Positions 40,250 through 48,739 of a stretch of 64,000 bases of DNA are shown in pieces. Position 1 is the first letter of the stretch; each line of letters starts with the position of its first letter. The position numbers were made by a program, and so were the translations under genes. The notes beneath the pieces are model-generated. The model worked only from the letters and a program-made list of their open reading frames with translations, made no database searches and was not told the origin of the DNA. This DNA is from Rhynchopus sp. YZ270_cl-10 (Eukaryota > Euglenozoa > Diplonemea > Diplonemida > Diplonemidae), in assembly GCA_964035575.1 (NCBI GenBank), contig OZ037896.1:1271165-1335164 (forward strand). The letters are read 5' to 3'.

Positions 40250-40760
40250 GGCATGTCCAGTGTGCTCAGCTGCCGCTTCTTGGCGACTCACCAGTACAGA
40301 GTGGTGGAATCCAGCACAGAATGGAATGGCTGGGAAATCCTTAGCAATCCATAATTCAGATGGAAAAACTCCTGACCCGGCTATTGAATTTTCGGATCAT
40401 TTTCTCAGTCACAATGCAAGCACAGAATGGAAACCAAAACCAAGCACAGAATGGAACACGGCTATAAGACTCCAGCCATTCCATTCTGTGCTGGTTTTTC
40501 GTTTCCATTCTGTGCTTGCATTGTGACTGAGAAAATGATCTGAAAATTCAATACCCGGGTCAGGAGTTTTTTTTTCCACTCCTAACAAATCCTTACAGTA
40601 AGCCTATAAGTCTCCAGCCATTCCATTCTGTGCTGGTTTTTGGAGCCCATTCTGTGAGCACTCGCTCGGGCCTGTACTGGAGTATAGCGGCCAGGCCATC
40701 TCCCTTCTGCGTTCCTGCCTGTCACATCCAGTGCTCAGTTGCTGCTTCTTCAGCACAACC
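40250..40760. mobile_element. Foldback element related to the tRNA-Asp insertion
   Basis: Starts near 40282 with GGCGACTCACCAGTACAG and ends near 40692 with CTGTACTGGAGTATAGCGGCC, imperfect inverted ends like those of the insertion at 41659-49776. Inside, 40366-40470 and 40475-40575 are inverted copies (CAAGCACAGAATGG against CCATTCTGTGCTTG). Imperfect direct repeats TCCAGTGTGCTCAGCTGCC and TCCAGTGCTCAGTTGCTGC flank it. No coding region. Confidence 0.65.
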
Positions 40761-40789
40761 GCATCACATCACATCACCAAAAAATAGAA

Positions 40790-40861
40790 AGGCAACTGGG
40801 GGGATCGAACCCCCGACCCTTGGTTTACAAGACCAATGCTCTGCCACTGAGCTAAATCGCC
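40790..40861 (-). tRNA. tRNA-Thr (TGT)
   Basis: Minus strand. Acceptor GGCGATT/AGTTGCC; loop CTTGTAA closed by TTGGT/ACCAA. Unlike the other two Thr genes here it has U at position 33. Confidence 0.94.
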
Positions 40862-40944
40862 GCTGATTAAGATGCTTTTGCTGTTTCTCCTGCGAAGAAG
40901 TTTTTCAAGACAACACAGAAAGGAAAGTGTGTAAAAAAAGAAAT

Positions 40945-41008
40945 GACCCTAGACGAACCGCCGTTGATGGATTTGGAATCCATAGTGCTACCGCTACACC
41001 ATAGGGCC
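40945..41008 (-). pseudogene. tRNA-Trp (CCA) with shortened T-arm
   Basis: Minus strand. Acceptor GGCCCTA/TAGGGTC and the anticodon arm ATGGA TTCCAAA TCCAT are intact, but only 64 nt separate the ends. After CGGCGGTTCG the 3' strand of the T-stem is missing, about 8 nt short of a normal gene. Either it is a pseudogene or it encodes a T-arm-deficient tRNA. It is the only Trp gene in the window. Confidence 0.75.
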
Positions 41009-41093
41009 CATGATTTAGGGCTTCAATGCGTTTAGCATGAAGGTGGAAATTTTGCTGAAAATCCCACACAAAGGAAAAAGACACACAAAAAAG

Positions 41094-41166
41094 TGCGAGG
41101 TGCCAGGATCGAACTGACGACCTTAGGATTATGGGACCTACGCGCTCCCGACTGCGCCAACCTCGC
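41094..41166 (-). tRNA. tRNA-Met (CAT), elongator type
   Basis: Minus strand. Acceptor GCGAGGT/ACCTCGC; loop CCCATAA with C at position 33. The stem TAGGT/TCCTA has a U-U pair next to the loop. Without the GGG/CCC stem of initiators it is assigned as elongator. Confidence 0.88.
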
Positions 41167-41290
41167 CTTGATATTATCGTATCATTAAGAAATACATGGG
41201 GTGCAAATTTCTACAGGTTTGTGTGGCAAAAAAATTTTTTTGAGCCAAAAAATTTTATGGGCTTCTGTGAAAACAATGACAGTTGTAGAA

Positions 41291-41374
41291 CCTCTCGTAG
41301 CTCAATTGGTAGAGCGCTCGACTGTAGAATACTCGGTTATCGAGCGGTCGCTGGTTCGATTCCGGCCGAGAGGA
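41291..41374 (+). tRNA. tRNA-Tyr (GTA) with 11-nt intron
   Basis: Acceptor CCTCTCG/CGAGAGG. The anticodon stem CTCGA/TCGAG encloses CTGTAG, an 11-nt insert (AATACTCGGTT) one base 3' of the anticodon, then A. Position and presence of the intron fit nuclear tRNA-Tyr genes spliced by the tRNA endonuclease. Confidence 0.94.
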
Positions 41375-41451
41375 TTTTTTTCGTTTTCGTGTTCCAGATT
41401 ATTTTCTGCAAACAGATGACTGCCTAAAAACAAAGAACGGTGAGAATTACA

Positions 41452-41533
41452 GCAGTCGTATCCAAGTGGTTACGGAGGTGGACTAGAAATCCATTGGGCT
41501 CTGCCCGCGCAGGTTCAAGTCCTGCCGACTGCG
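41452..41533 (+). tRNA. tRNA-Ser (AGA)
   Basis: Class II. Acceptor GCAGTCG/CGACTGC, loop CTAGAAA, variable arm TGGGCTCTGCCCGC. Confidence 0.95.
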
Positions 41534-41631
41534 ATTCATTTTTTGTTCACAAAATTTCGTGCATTTTCGTCATTTCTGTGCTCATTTTGGACCATTTTAA
41601 TGCGCGAAATTAAATCAGAGTAAAGATTGTA

Positions 41632-41658
41632 TCCTCGGTAGTATAGAGGTCAGTATTT
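41632..41658 (+). pseudogene. tRNA-Asp (GTC), 5' part, split by insertion
   Basis: TCCTCGGTAGTATAGAGGTC and CAGTATTT form the acceptor 5' strand and D-arm. The 3' remainder is at 49777-49829. CAGTATTT is duplicated on both sides of the 8.1-kb insert, so the gene was intact before insertion. Confidence 0.95.
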
Positions 41659-41787
41659 GGCGACTATCAAGTACATTCGGACGCAACCAAGCACATTCTG
41701 GAAACGAAAACCAAGCACATTCTGGACGGATCCAGACTTGACCCACTTACAGGCCAAAAAAAATTTTTCTACACGGCGGGGCTGTGT

Positions 41788-42050
41788 CACACCTGTTACA
41801 CAGCTGAGGGTGTGTAACTTTCAATGATATGCGACATTTTGTGACAGTGTCACCGTGACACTCTCAGAAACCTGTGTGACACTGTCACAAATCGTGTGAC
41901 ACTGTCACGGAGACAGTGTCACAAGTCGTGTGACACTGTCACGGAGACAGTGTCACAAGTCGTGTGACACTGTCACGGAGACAGTGTCACACGACTTGTG
42001 ACACTGTCTCCGTGACAGTGTCACACGACTTGTGACAGTGTCACAGTGGC
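41788..42050. repeat. Left subterminal palindromes (GTGACACTGTC family)
   Basis: Repeated GTGTGACACTGTCACGGAGACAGTGTCAC units, each self-complementary, alternate with AAGTCGT spacers. The matching right-end array uses AAAATGT spacers instead. They are probably transposase-binding repeats (inference). Confidence 0.85.
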
Positions 42051-42329
42051 TATTGCCTCCCAGGGAAAGGGACTCTCGATTTTTTTTTTTTTGCCCTATA
42101 TAGGGCCAATTTCGGCGATTTGAGGCCATTGAAAGCAAAATTTGGCACTTTTGAGCATCTGTGGGGGTCTAAAACGCAATTTGCGCACCCGATTTTTCCA
42201 AAAAAAAAATTTTTCCTTCAAAAAGCCAATCTGAGGTTTCCTTTGGATTTTTTGGGCCATTTTATGACGTACCGCGCCCGAGTTTGTGCGGGGAATTTTT
42301 TTTTTTTTTTCCCCCCCGATCCTCTTCCA

Positions 42330-43911
42330 TGAGGTACCCAAACGCCCCTGGAAGCCCCGCCGCCAACCTGTCTTCCGTCTCGTTCAGAGCGACTCTTGCG
42401 CGAAAGACCAAGCCCCAGACCTGTCCTCTTCTTGTGCAGCTTGTTGAGCAGCGCCAACTTACTCTGGCTCATGTCCAACTGATGGCGGAACTCCAACAGG
42501 GTCTTCCCCACCTGAAGCACCGCCGCCGCCTCAGCACTACGCATGATCTTGCGGAATTGCTTCGTGTATGTCATTGTGTGGCGTGAATGTGTCCCTGTAG
42601 GGTTGGGAGATGATTATAAGTAGTGAAAACAGAATATGTGTGGTTCAACTCACTCCCATTGCACGCTATCATGGCGACATTGTGACATCCACACGGGTAT
42701 TTTAAGGGGATCGGTTTGCAATCCTGTGGAACCAAAAAAAAAAGGGTGGTGGGTATCTTTGAATAGCTCTGTCTGTGTATCGTTTTAAAAGGGGTGGAGA
42801 CAAAAAAAAGCAGATGAAGAAGAAAACAAGTAAAGTATTATGAAATTATTATTAAATGAACAACATAACCAAAATACACTCTATAATTCTAAGGGAAACA
42901 AGGGGGAATTAATGAAAAAAAAGTCACAAATGTTGAAATGCCTCCAAACTACTACAAGCGTCCGACGTCACCTTGCTGTTGTTTTGAGGGGTAACAACAC
43001 TGTCTTGTGTGCTGGGTGTACCTTCTGGGCCTGTTCGTACTACCCCGAGAAGTGCGTGAAAAGCTTCGAGGTCTTCCTTCTTTGTGAAGTCCTCGATGCA
43101 GAAGGTCTGCTTCACCTCGCAACTCTTTGCCGAAGATGGGGATGGTGACCACGGGGTTTGATCCCACCAGTGTACACAGTATACACACGTACACACGTAC
43201 ACACGTACACACGTACACACGTACACACGTACACACGTACACACGTACACACGTACACACGTACACACGTACACACGTACACAGGTACACACGTACACAC
43301 GCACACACGCACACACGTACACACGTACACACGCACACACGCACACACGCACACACGTACACACGTACACACGTACACACCTGCCGATCACTCACAGTCA
43401 CATTCTGAACGCCCCTCTATCATGACGGGGAAAGGATTTGCTTCCGTAGGCTGTTTCTCGGGCACAATGTTGGGGAAACGATTGGGTGGGGTGAGGGGTC
43501 GAGTGTCGAAGATACCTCTTTACCGTCGTCGTTGTCGTTGTCGTTGTCGTCATCCTTCGCCAGTGCCTCTTCATATATCATAGACATTTTGCTTTTTTTG
43601 TACTGCTCCACAATACCGTCCACCACCGTGCAGTAGAGGTCGTATTGCGCGTGGTTGTTGTTCTTCCAGTCGCGGATAACATCGTCTCTCACCTTGATAC
43701 CGTGCACAAACGTCGTCTTCGGCTGCCCTCTCTTGCGAATTCTGGGTCGCAGATAACGTCGTCTCTCACCTTCAGACCACCAAAATGCACTGCTTCTTCT
43801 CCTCGATACCAAACAGCTTGTCGAGAGCCTTCGCCACTTGAGGGCTTTGCTTGTTCATCTTCATACCAGTAGCTTTATTCACCAAAATGCGCAAAGCAGT
43901 CATTTCAACCT
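42330..43911 (-). pseudogene. Degenerate inverted copy of both element genes
   Basis: The minus strand reproduces, in order, the 43973-45202 gene with large deletions (its KATGMKMNKQSPQVA, GQPKTTFVHGIKVRDD and [19 protein letters not shown] blocks), the intergenic region, and the first 57 codons of the 45719 gene. The 43170-43380 octamer array replaces a middle section. A 20-bp deletion after GLGL shifts the frame of the second gene. Opposite the first gene the differences are largely at third codon positions, whereas the second is almost identical. The two halves may therefore have different histories. Confidence 0.82.
43170..43385. repeat. (ACACGTAC)n octamer array
   Basis: About 27 copies of an 8-bp unit, ACACGTAC with CACACGCA variants, inserted in the degenerate gene copy. 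Reading frames through it (TYTRTHVH on one strand, VCTCVRVY on the other) are artefacts. Confidence 0.93.
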
Positions 43912-43972
43912 TTTCAAACATTTTTTTTCAGATCTTTGCACTCACGACAGACTTTCTACACCAGAATTAAAA

Positions 43973-45202
43973 ATGTCTGATAAGATTGAGTTTGCGTACC
44001 TGCTGGAATTCTTGCAGTGTTACGTGTGCAAAGCGCCGAAAAAAGTGTCGGAAAAGGTGGAAATGACTGCTTTGCGGCTTTTCGTGAACAAAGCGACGGG
44101 CATGAAGATGAACAAGCAAAGCCCCCAAGTCGCGACGGCTCTCGACAAGCTGTTTGGTGTCGAGGAGAAGAAGCAAAAGGGCAGTGGGAAGAAGAAGAAG
44201 AAGAAGGACGACGACGACGACGACGACGACGACGAAGACGACAAGAAGATACCCTTCGTGTCCGTGACAGATCAGAAAAAAACGACACGCCCGGCGGATG
44301 TGTACAAGACCAGTATTCGCAGGAGAGGGCAGCCGAAGACGACGTTTGTGCACGGTATCAAGGTGAGAGACGATGTTATCCGCGACTGGAAGAGCAAAGG
44401 CCACGCGCAATACGACCTCTACTGCAGGGTGGAGGACGGTATTGTGGAGCAGTACAAAAAAAGCAAAATGTCTATGATATATGAAGAGTCACTGGCGAAG
44501 AATAAGGATGATGAAGACGAAGACGACGACGACGACAACAACGACAACGACAGCACTCAGTGTTGCTCTACCCCTCAGCCCCCGCAGAAGAGGCGTCGCC
44601 TTGTATCTTCGACACCCGACGGACCTGCCGTCAAGTACCTTACCCCACCCAATCGTTTCCCCAACGTTGTGCCCTTACAGCCGCAGGAACAAAACACCTT
44701 CCGCGTCCTGATAGAGGGGACGTTTCAGGATGTGAGTGTGAGTGTGGGTGATCGGCTTGTGACGTTGCTGATGCGTCGGGTGATTGGGGAGGGGTCGGGG
44801 TCCCCTCCAGGGGATTATACGCAGGAGTTTGAGCTCCCACGTGCGTGGGACCCCAGTCGTACCATCACGACTATGGTGGTGGGATCAAACCCCGTGGTCA
44901 CCATCCCCATCTTGGCAAAGAGTTGCGAGGTGAAGCAGACCTTCTGCATCGAGGACTTCACAAAGAAGGAAGACCTCGAAGCTTTTCACGCACTTCTCGG
45001 GGTAGTACGAACAGGCCCAGAAGGTACACCCAGCACACAAGACAGTGTTGTTACCCCTCAAAACAACAGTGTTGTTACCCCTCAAAACAACAGTGGTGGT
45101 GGTGAAGCCGGAGGTGGTGAAGCCGGAGGTGGTGAAGCCGGAGGTGGTGAATCCGGAGGTGGTGAAGCCGGAATTGGCGAAGGTGACGTCGGGCGCTTGT
45201 AG
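43973..45202 (+). CDS. Element gene A: charged protein of unknown function, 409 aa
   Basis: The start is placed at the Met of MSDKIEFAYL (43973) because similarity to the inverted copy begins just inside it. The open frame runs further upstream to 43838 through untypical sequence. An upstream TTTTTTTTCAG could be a splice acceptor. Residues 1-75 are globular (LLEFLQCYVCKAPKKVSEKVEMTALRLFVNKATG). A Lys-run/Asp-run follows at about 77-100, then a basic conserved block (RRRGQPKTTFVHGIKVRDDVIRDWKSK) and a second acidic stretch. A C-terminal domain follows (FCIEDFTKKEDLEAFHALLG), and finally six GGGEAG-type repeats. No known family is recognised. A related, mainly silently diverged copy exists at 42930-43911, which suggests past selection on the protein. 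Unlike a transposase, it shows no DDE-type motif. Confidence 0.75.
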   Translation: MSDKIEFAYLLEFLQCYVCKAPKKVSEKVEMTALRLFVNKATGMKMNKQSPQVATALDKLFGVEEKKQKGSGKKKKKKDDDDDDDDDEDDKKIPFVSVTDQKKTTRPADVYKTSIRRRGQPKTTFVHGIKVRDDVIRDWKSKGHAQYDLYCRVEDGIVEQYKKSKMSMIYEESLAKNKDDEDEDDDDDNNDNDSTQCCSTPQPPQKRRRLVSSTPDGPAVKYLTPPNRFPNVVPLQPQEQNTFRVLIEGTFQDVSVSVGDRLVTLLMRRVIGEGSGSPPGDYTQEFELPRAWDPSRTITTMVVGSNPVVTIPILAKSCEVKQTFCIEDFTKKEDLEAFHALLGVVRTGPEGTPSTQDSVVTPQNNSVVTPQNNSGGGEAGGGEAGGGEAGGGESGGGEAGIGEGDVGRL

Positions 45203-45718
45203 TTTCCAGGCATTTCAACATTTGTGACTTTATTTATTCATGAATTCCCCGTGTGTTAGTTACCGACAATACGGAGAATTTCTTGTTATTTGCGTTATTT
45301 GCGTTATAATACTTATTTTGTTCATTTAATATTTTACTTGTTTTCTTCTTCATTTGCTTTGTTGCGGTGTCTGTTCGAAGCCGTTGATTTTGTCCAACAG
45401 CACCGGTTACCGACAATACGGAGGATTTTCTTTTTATGTTGTGCTCACACCCGTTGAGTTCCCCCCGGGAACCCAGCTTGCATTTTGTGCAGTACCTTTT
45501 TAAAAAAAAACGATACACAGACAGAGCTATTCAAAGATACCCACCACCCTTTTTTTTTTGGTTCCACATGATTGCAAACCGATCCCCTTAAAATACCCGT
45601 GTGGATGTCACAATGTCGCCATGATAGCGTGCAATGGGAGTGAGTTGAACCACACATATTCTGTTTTCACTACTTATAATCATCTCCCAACCCTACAGGG
45701 ACACATTCACGCCACACA
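45203..45718. promoter_or_regulatory. Intergenic region between element genes A and B
   Basis: The 516-bp spacer contains two copies of GTTACCGACAATACGGAG (near 45261 and 45407) and a GATCCCCTTAAAATACCCGTG region that is strongly conserved in the inverted copy (42690-42720). Conservation outside coding sequence suggests gene B's promoter lies at 45540-45718. Confidence 0.5.
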
Positions 45719-47755
45719 ATGACATACACGAAGCAATTCCGCAAGATCATGCGTAGTGCTGAGGCGGCGGCGGTGCTTCAGGTGGGGAAGACCCTGTTGG
45801 AGTTCCGCCATCAGTTGGACATGAGCCAGAGTAAGTTGGCGCTGCTCAACAAGCTGCACAAGAAGAGGACAGGTCTGGGGCTTGGTCTTTTGCGCAAGCG
45901 GGTGAGGGGGTTGGAGAGAGTCGCTCTGAACGAGACGGAAGACAGGTTGGCGGCGGGGCTTCCAGGGGCGTTTGGGTACCTCATGGAAGAGGATCGGAAG
46001 AGCGGGGCTGCGCTTGTGCGGGACAGCAGATTGCCCCTTGTGGGGGTAATGTTTACGGATGGGTACACCCCCCGCAACTCGCTCCGAACCCGGAATGGCA
46101 GGATCCGCATGTCCTTCGGTCTTCTCAACTTCGAGACCGGGGCTTACAGCCCACCCATAACGGTAAAGGACACGACAAAAAAAAAATGGGGGCGCTACGA
46201 GCACGTGACGTTGCAGGATGACATCCTGAATCTGCATCGTTCGGCGTGCGAGGCGAGCGAGAGGTTGGTTTCCGTTCTGTTGGGGAGGCTCACCAACGAT
46301 CATCTAGATCGGTGGTTGAAAGTGGAGGGATGTGGCGGCCGTGCGCACCGTTGTTGCATTTGCCCCATACCCAGCTCCCAGTGGTTGCTCCACCAGCACA
46401 ACTGCCCCCACCTCAGCCTCCAAGAAATGCATGCGAACGGCTTCCCCTCACGCCTTGCCCTGGTCACCCCGCACGCCCGGTTTGTCTCCCCCGCTTTGCA
46501 TGATCTCAGGGGAATGATTCTCCACATTTCGGAGATCCTTGACGATCATGCAAAGCCTCTTCTCCACGAGCAATCGCGTGCTTGCCATTGTGACATCTCG
46601 CAGAACGCCACTTGTGCGGATGCTCGCAAAGTCGCAGAGAAGATGGCGGGGTGTTCCGACCTGGAAGGGACATGGCGGTGGGTGTACGTCTGTGTCAGTG
46701 AACTGGCATCCTTCCGGTACCGGAACGTCCCCTGGAGGTACCACATCCTCGAAGAACCTGGGACCCTGTATCCGTTCCTCAGGGCCCGACTTGCTGGCCA
46801 CCTCTTCATTTTTTTGATGGAGTACCAGCAGGCTGGCAGCACGAAGAACGCTTACATGCATTCTCTGCAGCACTGGTGGAGCAGACACGATGCTGTACCA
46901 TTGGAGGTGAACGATGAGCGTGAAGAGGCGCAGCAGGGGCAGAGGAAGGCGAGGGCTCAGGGTTTTACTAGCCCTCAGACCTACGAGAGAGACCTCGCCC
47001 TCCTCGAGCACAAAAGTCGCCAGCCTGGGAAGCATTGGGACGCTCCCGCGCTTAATGATCGTGGCTTGTTGGGGTTCAAGGAGATCTTCCTCTGCAGCTG
47101 CATCAGCAACACCCCCATACAGAAGCTTGCAACATATCGTCTTCTCTCTCAGCTGCACGAGCTGTCCCCCTCCTTCATCAGTGTTCCTGAGGATACAAGC
47201 CAACATCACGTTCGCTTTGTATTTCCGCAGGGGGTGAAGAAGGCTCTCGTTTGTGTTTGCAACACAGAACTCGCGACATTGTCGTACACCAACTTCTCCC
47301 CGGACCCTGCAGTCCTCGCATCTCTGGAGAGGGCTGCACAGGAGGAGTGGGATAAGTGTGGACATGATGGGGTTGGGGTGGAAGAGGACAAGGCACCAGA
47401 GGAAGACAAGGCACCAGAGGAGGATAAGGGGGAAGAAGATGAGGACGAGGAGGACGACGACGACGACAGTGAGGAAGAGGTGATGGTGGTGTGTGATTTT
47501 TGTGGAGGGGACCTCTGGGAAAGAGGCTTATCGGCGCATATTGATGCCCCTAACACGGCTTTATGCACGTGCACAGGTGCATGTCGATTTTGCCCCAAAA
47601 AATTGAACAGAGTGGACATGACCCAACATGTTTCACTACAACATCCCCATATTTTTAACACAGCAAACTATTGCAAGCTGTGTTGGGAAAAATGCCCGAG
47701 TAAGGCAGCTTTTCGTCTTCACTTTGAAGATGTTCATGTGAGCTTTGGAGCATGA
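45719..47755 (+). CDS. Element gene B: 678-aa protein with C-terminal zinc fingers, candidate transposase
   Basis: Starts MTYTKQFRKIMRS. The same start and 57 following residues are kept in the inverted copy. Residues 20-80 are basic and helical. Residues 105-140 read LPLVGVMFTDGYTPRNSLRTRNGRIRMSFGLLNF with omission of nothing between, where Asp114 in a hydrophobic strand resembles the first catalytic Asp of DDE-type transposases. A Cys/His cluster lies at 205-231 and another around 290-320. An acidic run (EEDEDEEDDDDDSEEE) at about 570-585 precedes three fingers: CDFCGGDLWERGLSAH, CRFCPKKLNRVDMTQHVSLQH and CKLCWEKCPSKAAFRLHFEDVH, the last a classical C2H2. It is the largest product of the element and the only one with nucleic-acid-binding modules. 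The family is not recognised; transposase is an inference. Confidence 0.72.
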   Translation: MTYTKQFRKIMRSAEAAAVLQVGKTLLEFRHQLDMSQSKLALLNKLHKKRTGLGLGLLRKRVRGLERVALNETEDRLAAGLPGAFGYLMEEDRKSGAALVRDSRLPLVGVMFTDGYTPRNSLRTRNGRIRMSFGLLNFETGAYSPPITVKDTTKKKWGRYEHVTLQDDILNLHRSACEASERLVSVLLGRLTNDHLDRWLKVEGCGGRAHRCCICPIPSSQWLLHQHNCPHLSLQEMHANGFPSRLALVTPHARFVSPALHDLRGMILHISEILDDHAKPLLHEQSRACHCDISQNATCADARKVAEKMAGCSDLEGTWRWVYVCVSELASFRYRNVPWRYHILEEPGTLYPFLRARLAGHLFIFLMEYQQAGSTKNAYMHSLQHWWSRHDAVPLEVNDEREEAQQGQRKARAQGFTSPQTYERDLALLEHKSRQPGKHWDAPALNDRGLLGFKEIFLCSCISNTPIQKLATYRLLSQLHELSPSFISVPEDTSQHHVRFVFPQGVKKALVCVCNTELATLSYTNFSPDPAVLASLERAAQEEWDKCGHDGVGVEEDKAPEEDKAPEEDKGEEDEDEEDDDDDSEEEVMVVCDFCGGDLWERGLSAHIDAPNTALCTCTGACRFCPKKLNRVDMTQHVSLQHPHIFNTANYCKLCWEKCPSKAAFRLHFEDVHVSFGA

Positions 47756-47963
47756 AAGGGTGGTGGGGTGTGGGGCGTGTAATTTTTTGTTCGTAGTGAA
47801 GGGATGGGGCGGGCCGGGTTACAAGCAAACAGTGTGCAATATCTTCTTTACCGGGGTTTCTTGTGGGGGCGGGTGTGGTCTTTACCGGGGTTTCTTGTGG
47901 GGGCGGGTGTGGGGTATTGGGTTTTTTCTTAGTGCAAACCTTGGTTCCTGGGTATTCCTCACA

Positions 47964-48165
47964 GCTTGTGACAGTGTCACACTGGTGTGTGACACTGTCA
48001 CAAAATGTGTGACACTGTCACGGAGACAGTGTCACAAAATGTGTGACACTGTCTCCGTGACAGTGTCACACATTTTGTGACACTGTCTCCGTGACAGTGT
48101 CACAAAATGTGTGACAGTGTCACATGTGACACTGTCTCCGTGACAGTGTCACATGTGACACAGCC
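47964..48165. repeat. Right subterminal palindromes (GTGACACTGTC family)
   Basis: Same palindrome family as the left end, with AAAATGT spacers. Just upstream, CTTTACCGGGGTTTCTTGTGG is tandemly duplicated at 47848-47915. Confidence 0.85.
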
Positions 48166-48289
48166 CCGCCGTGTACACAAAAAAAATTTTTTTTTCACAG
48201 AACAAGATTTTTGAGAAAATTTTTCACGCCAAAACTTTGTCTCACCTGAAAATGACAAAAAATGTAACCTACACCAGCCAGATAACACA

Positions 48290-48540
48290 ACCTAGAACCT
48301 GCAGGTTCCCGCACACCCGCACAACCACACCAGCCAGATAACGCTGCCAGAACCCCGCACACCCGCACAACCACACGAACCAGCTAAGGACCGCAAACCC
48401 GCGCACCCGTCAACCCGCAAACCCGCACAACCACCAGCCAGATAACGCAACCTAGAACCAGCAGGTTCCCGAACACCCGCACCCAACAGCCAGTTAAAAC
48501 AAACCAGGCAGACAACCTTAGATCCATAATTCACTTTTCG
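48290..48540. repeat. Degenerate ACCCGCA-rich tract
   Basis: Irregular AACCCGCACA/AACCCGCAAACC phrases interleaved with CCAGCCAGATAACGC. It looks like a decayed or nascent relative of the AAACCCGC octamer arrays at 54762 onward. Confidence 0.7.
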
Positions 48541-48615
48541 GGTTCTGGGGTTTGAACCTCCAACACCGAAGAAACTCTTATGTGTGGAACCTGCGTGCTA
48601 CACACTAGGACACTT
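48541..48615 (-). repeat. tRNA-like sequence (SINE-like), left of a head-to-head pair
   Basis: On the minus strand, GTGTCCTAGTGTGTAGCACGC followed about 35 nt later by GGAGGTTCAAACCCCAG, which is a good Pol III B box. The anticodon region does not fold normally. It pairs head-to-head with 48647-48725. Confidence 0.5.
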
Positions 48616-48646
48616 AGTCCTTAGTGAAAATCCTTATGGAAGACAT

Positions 48647-48725
48647 AGTGTCCTAGTGGGTACCACACAGGTCCCTTACAGTGTGGATTCTTATTGGTTG
48701 GAGGTTCAAACCCCTGAGGGAGCAG
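48647..48725 (+). repeat. tRNA-like sequence (SINE-like), right of a head-to-head pair
   Basis: GTGTCCTAGTGGGTACCACAC followed by GGAGGTTCAAACCCCTGAGG, the same arrangement as 48541-48615 and 8882-8962. Likely tRNA-derived. Confidence 0.5.
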
Positions 48726-48739
48726 TTTTTGTTTCCACC

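Larger units (their letters stand above)
41770..48175. mobile_element. 6.4-kb element with perfect 22-bp inverted ends, two genes
   Basis: Begins TACACGGCGGGGCTGTGTCA and ends with its exact inverse. Subterminal regions (41788-42050 and 47964-48165) are packed with the palindrome GTGACACTGTC-TCCG-TGACAGTGTCAC. An AAAAAAAATTTTT direct repeat lies on both flanks. Inside are two plus-strand genes (43973-45202, 45719-47755) and a degraded inverted partial copy of both (42330-43911). Position 42040-42310 also carries a fragment homologous to 18081-18240 of the other DNA element family. The two genes are the best candidates for its mobility functions. Confidence 0.82.

Noticed and set aside
41788..48165. 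CRISPR-like array from regularly repeated palindromes
   Set aside because: Spacers are the same few bases (AAGTCGT or AAAATGT) repeated, and the arrays sit just inside transposon ends in a eukaryotic genome.
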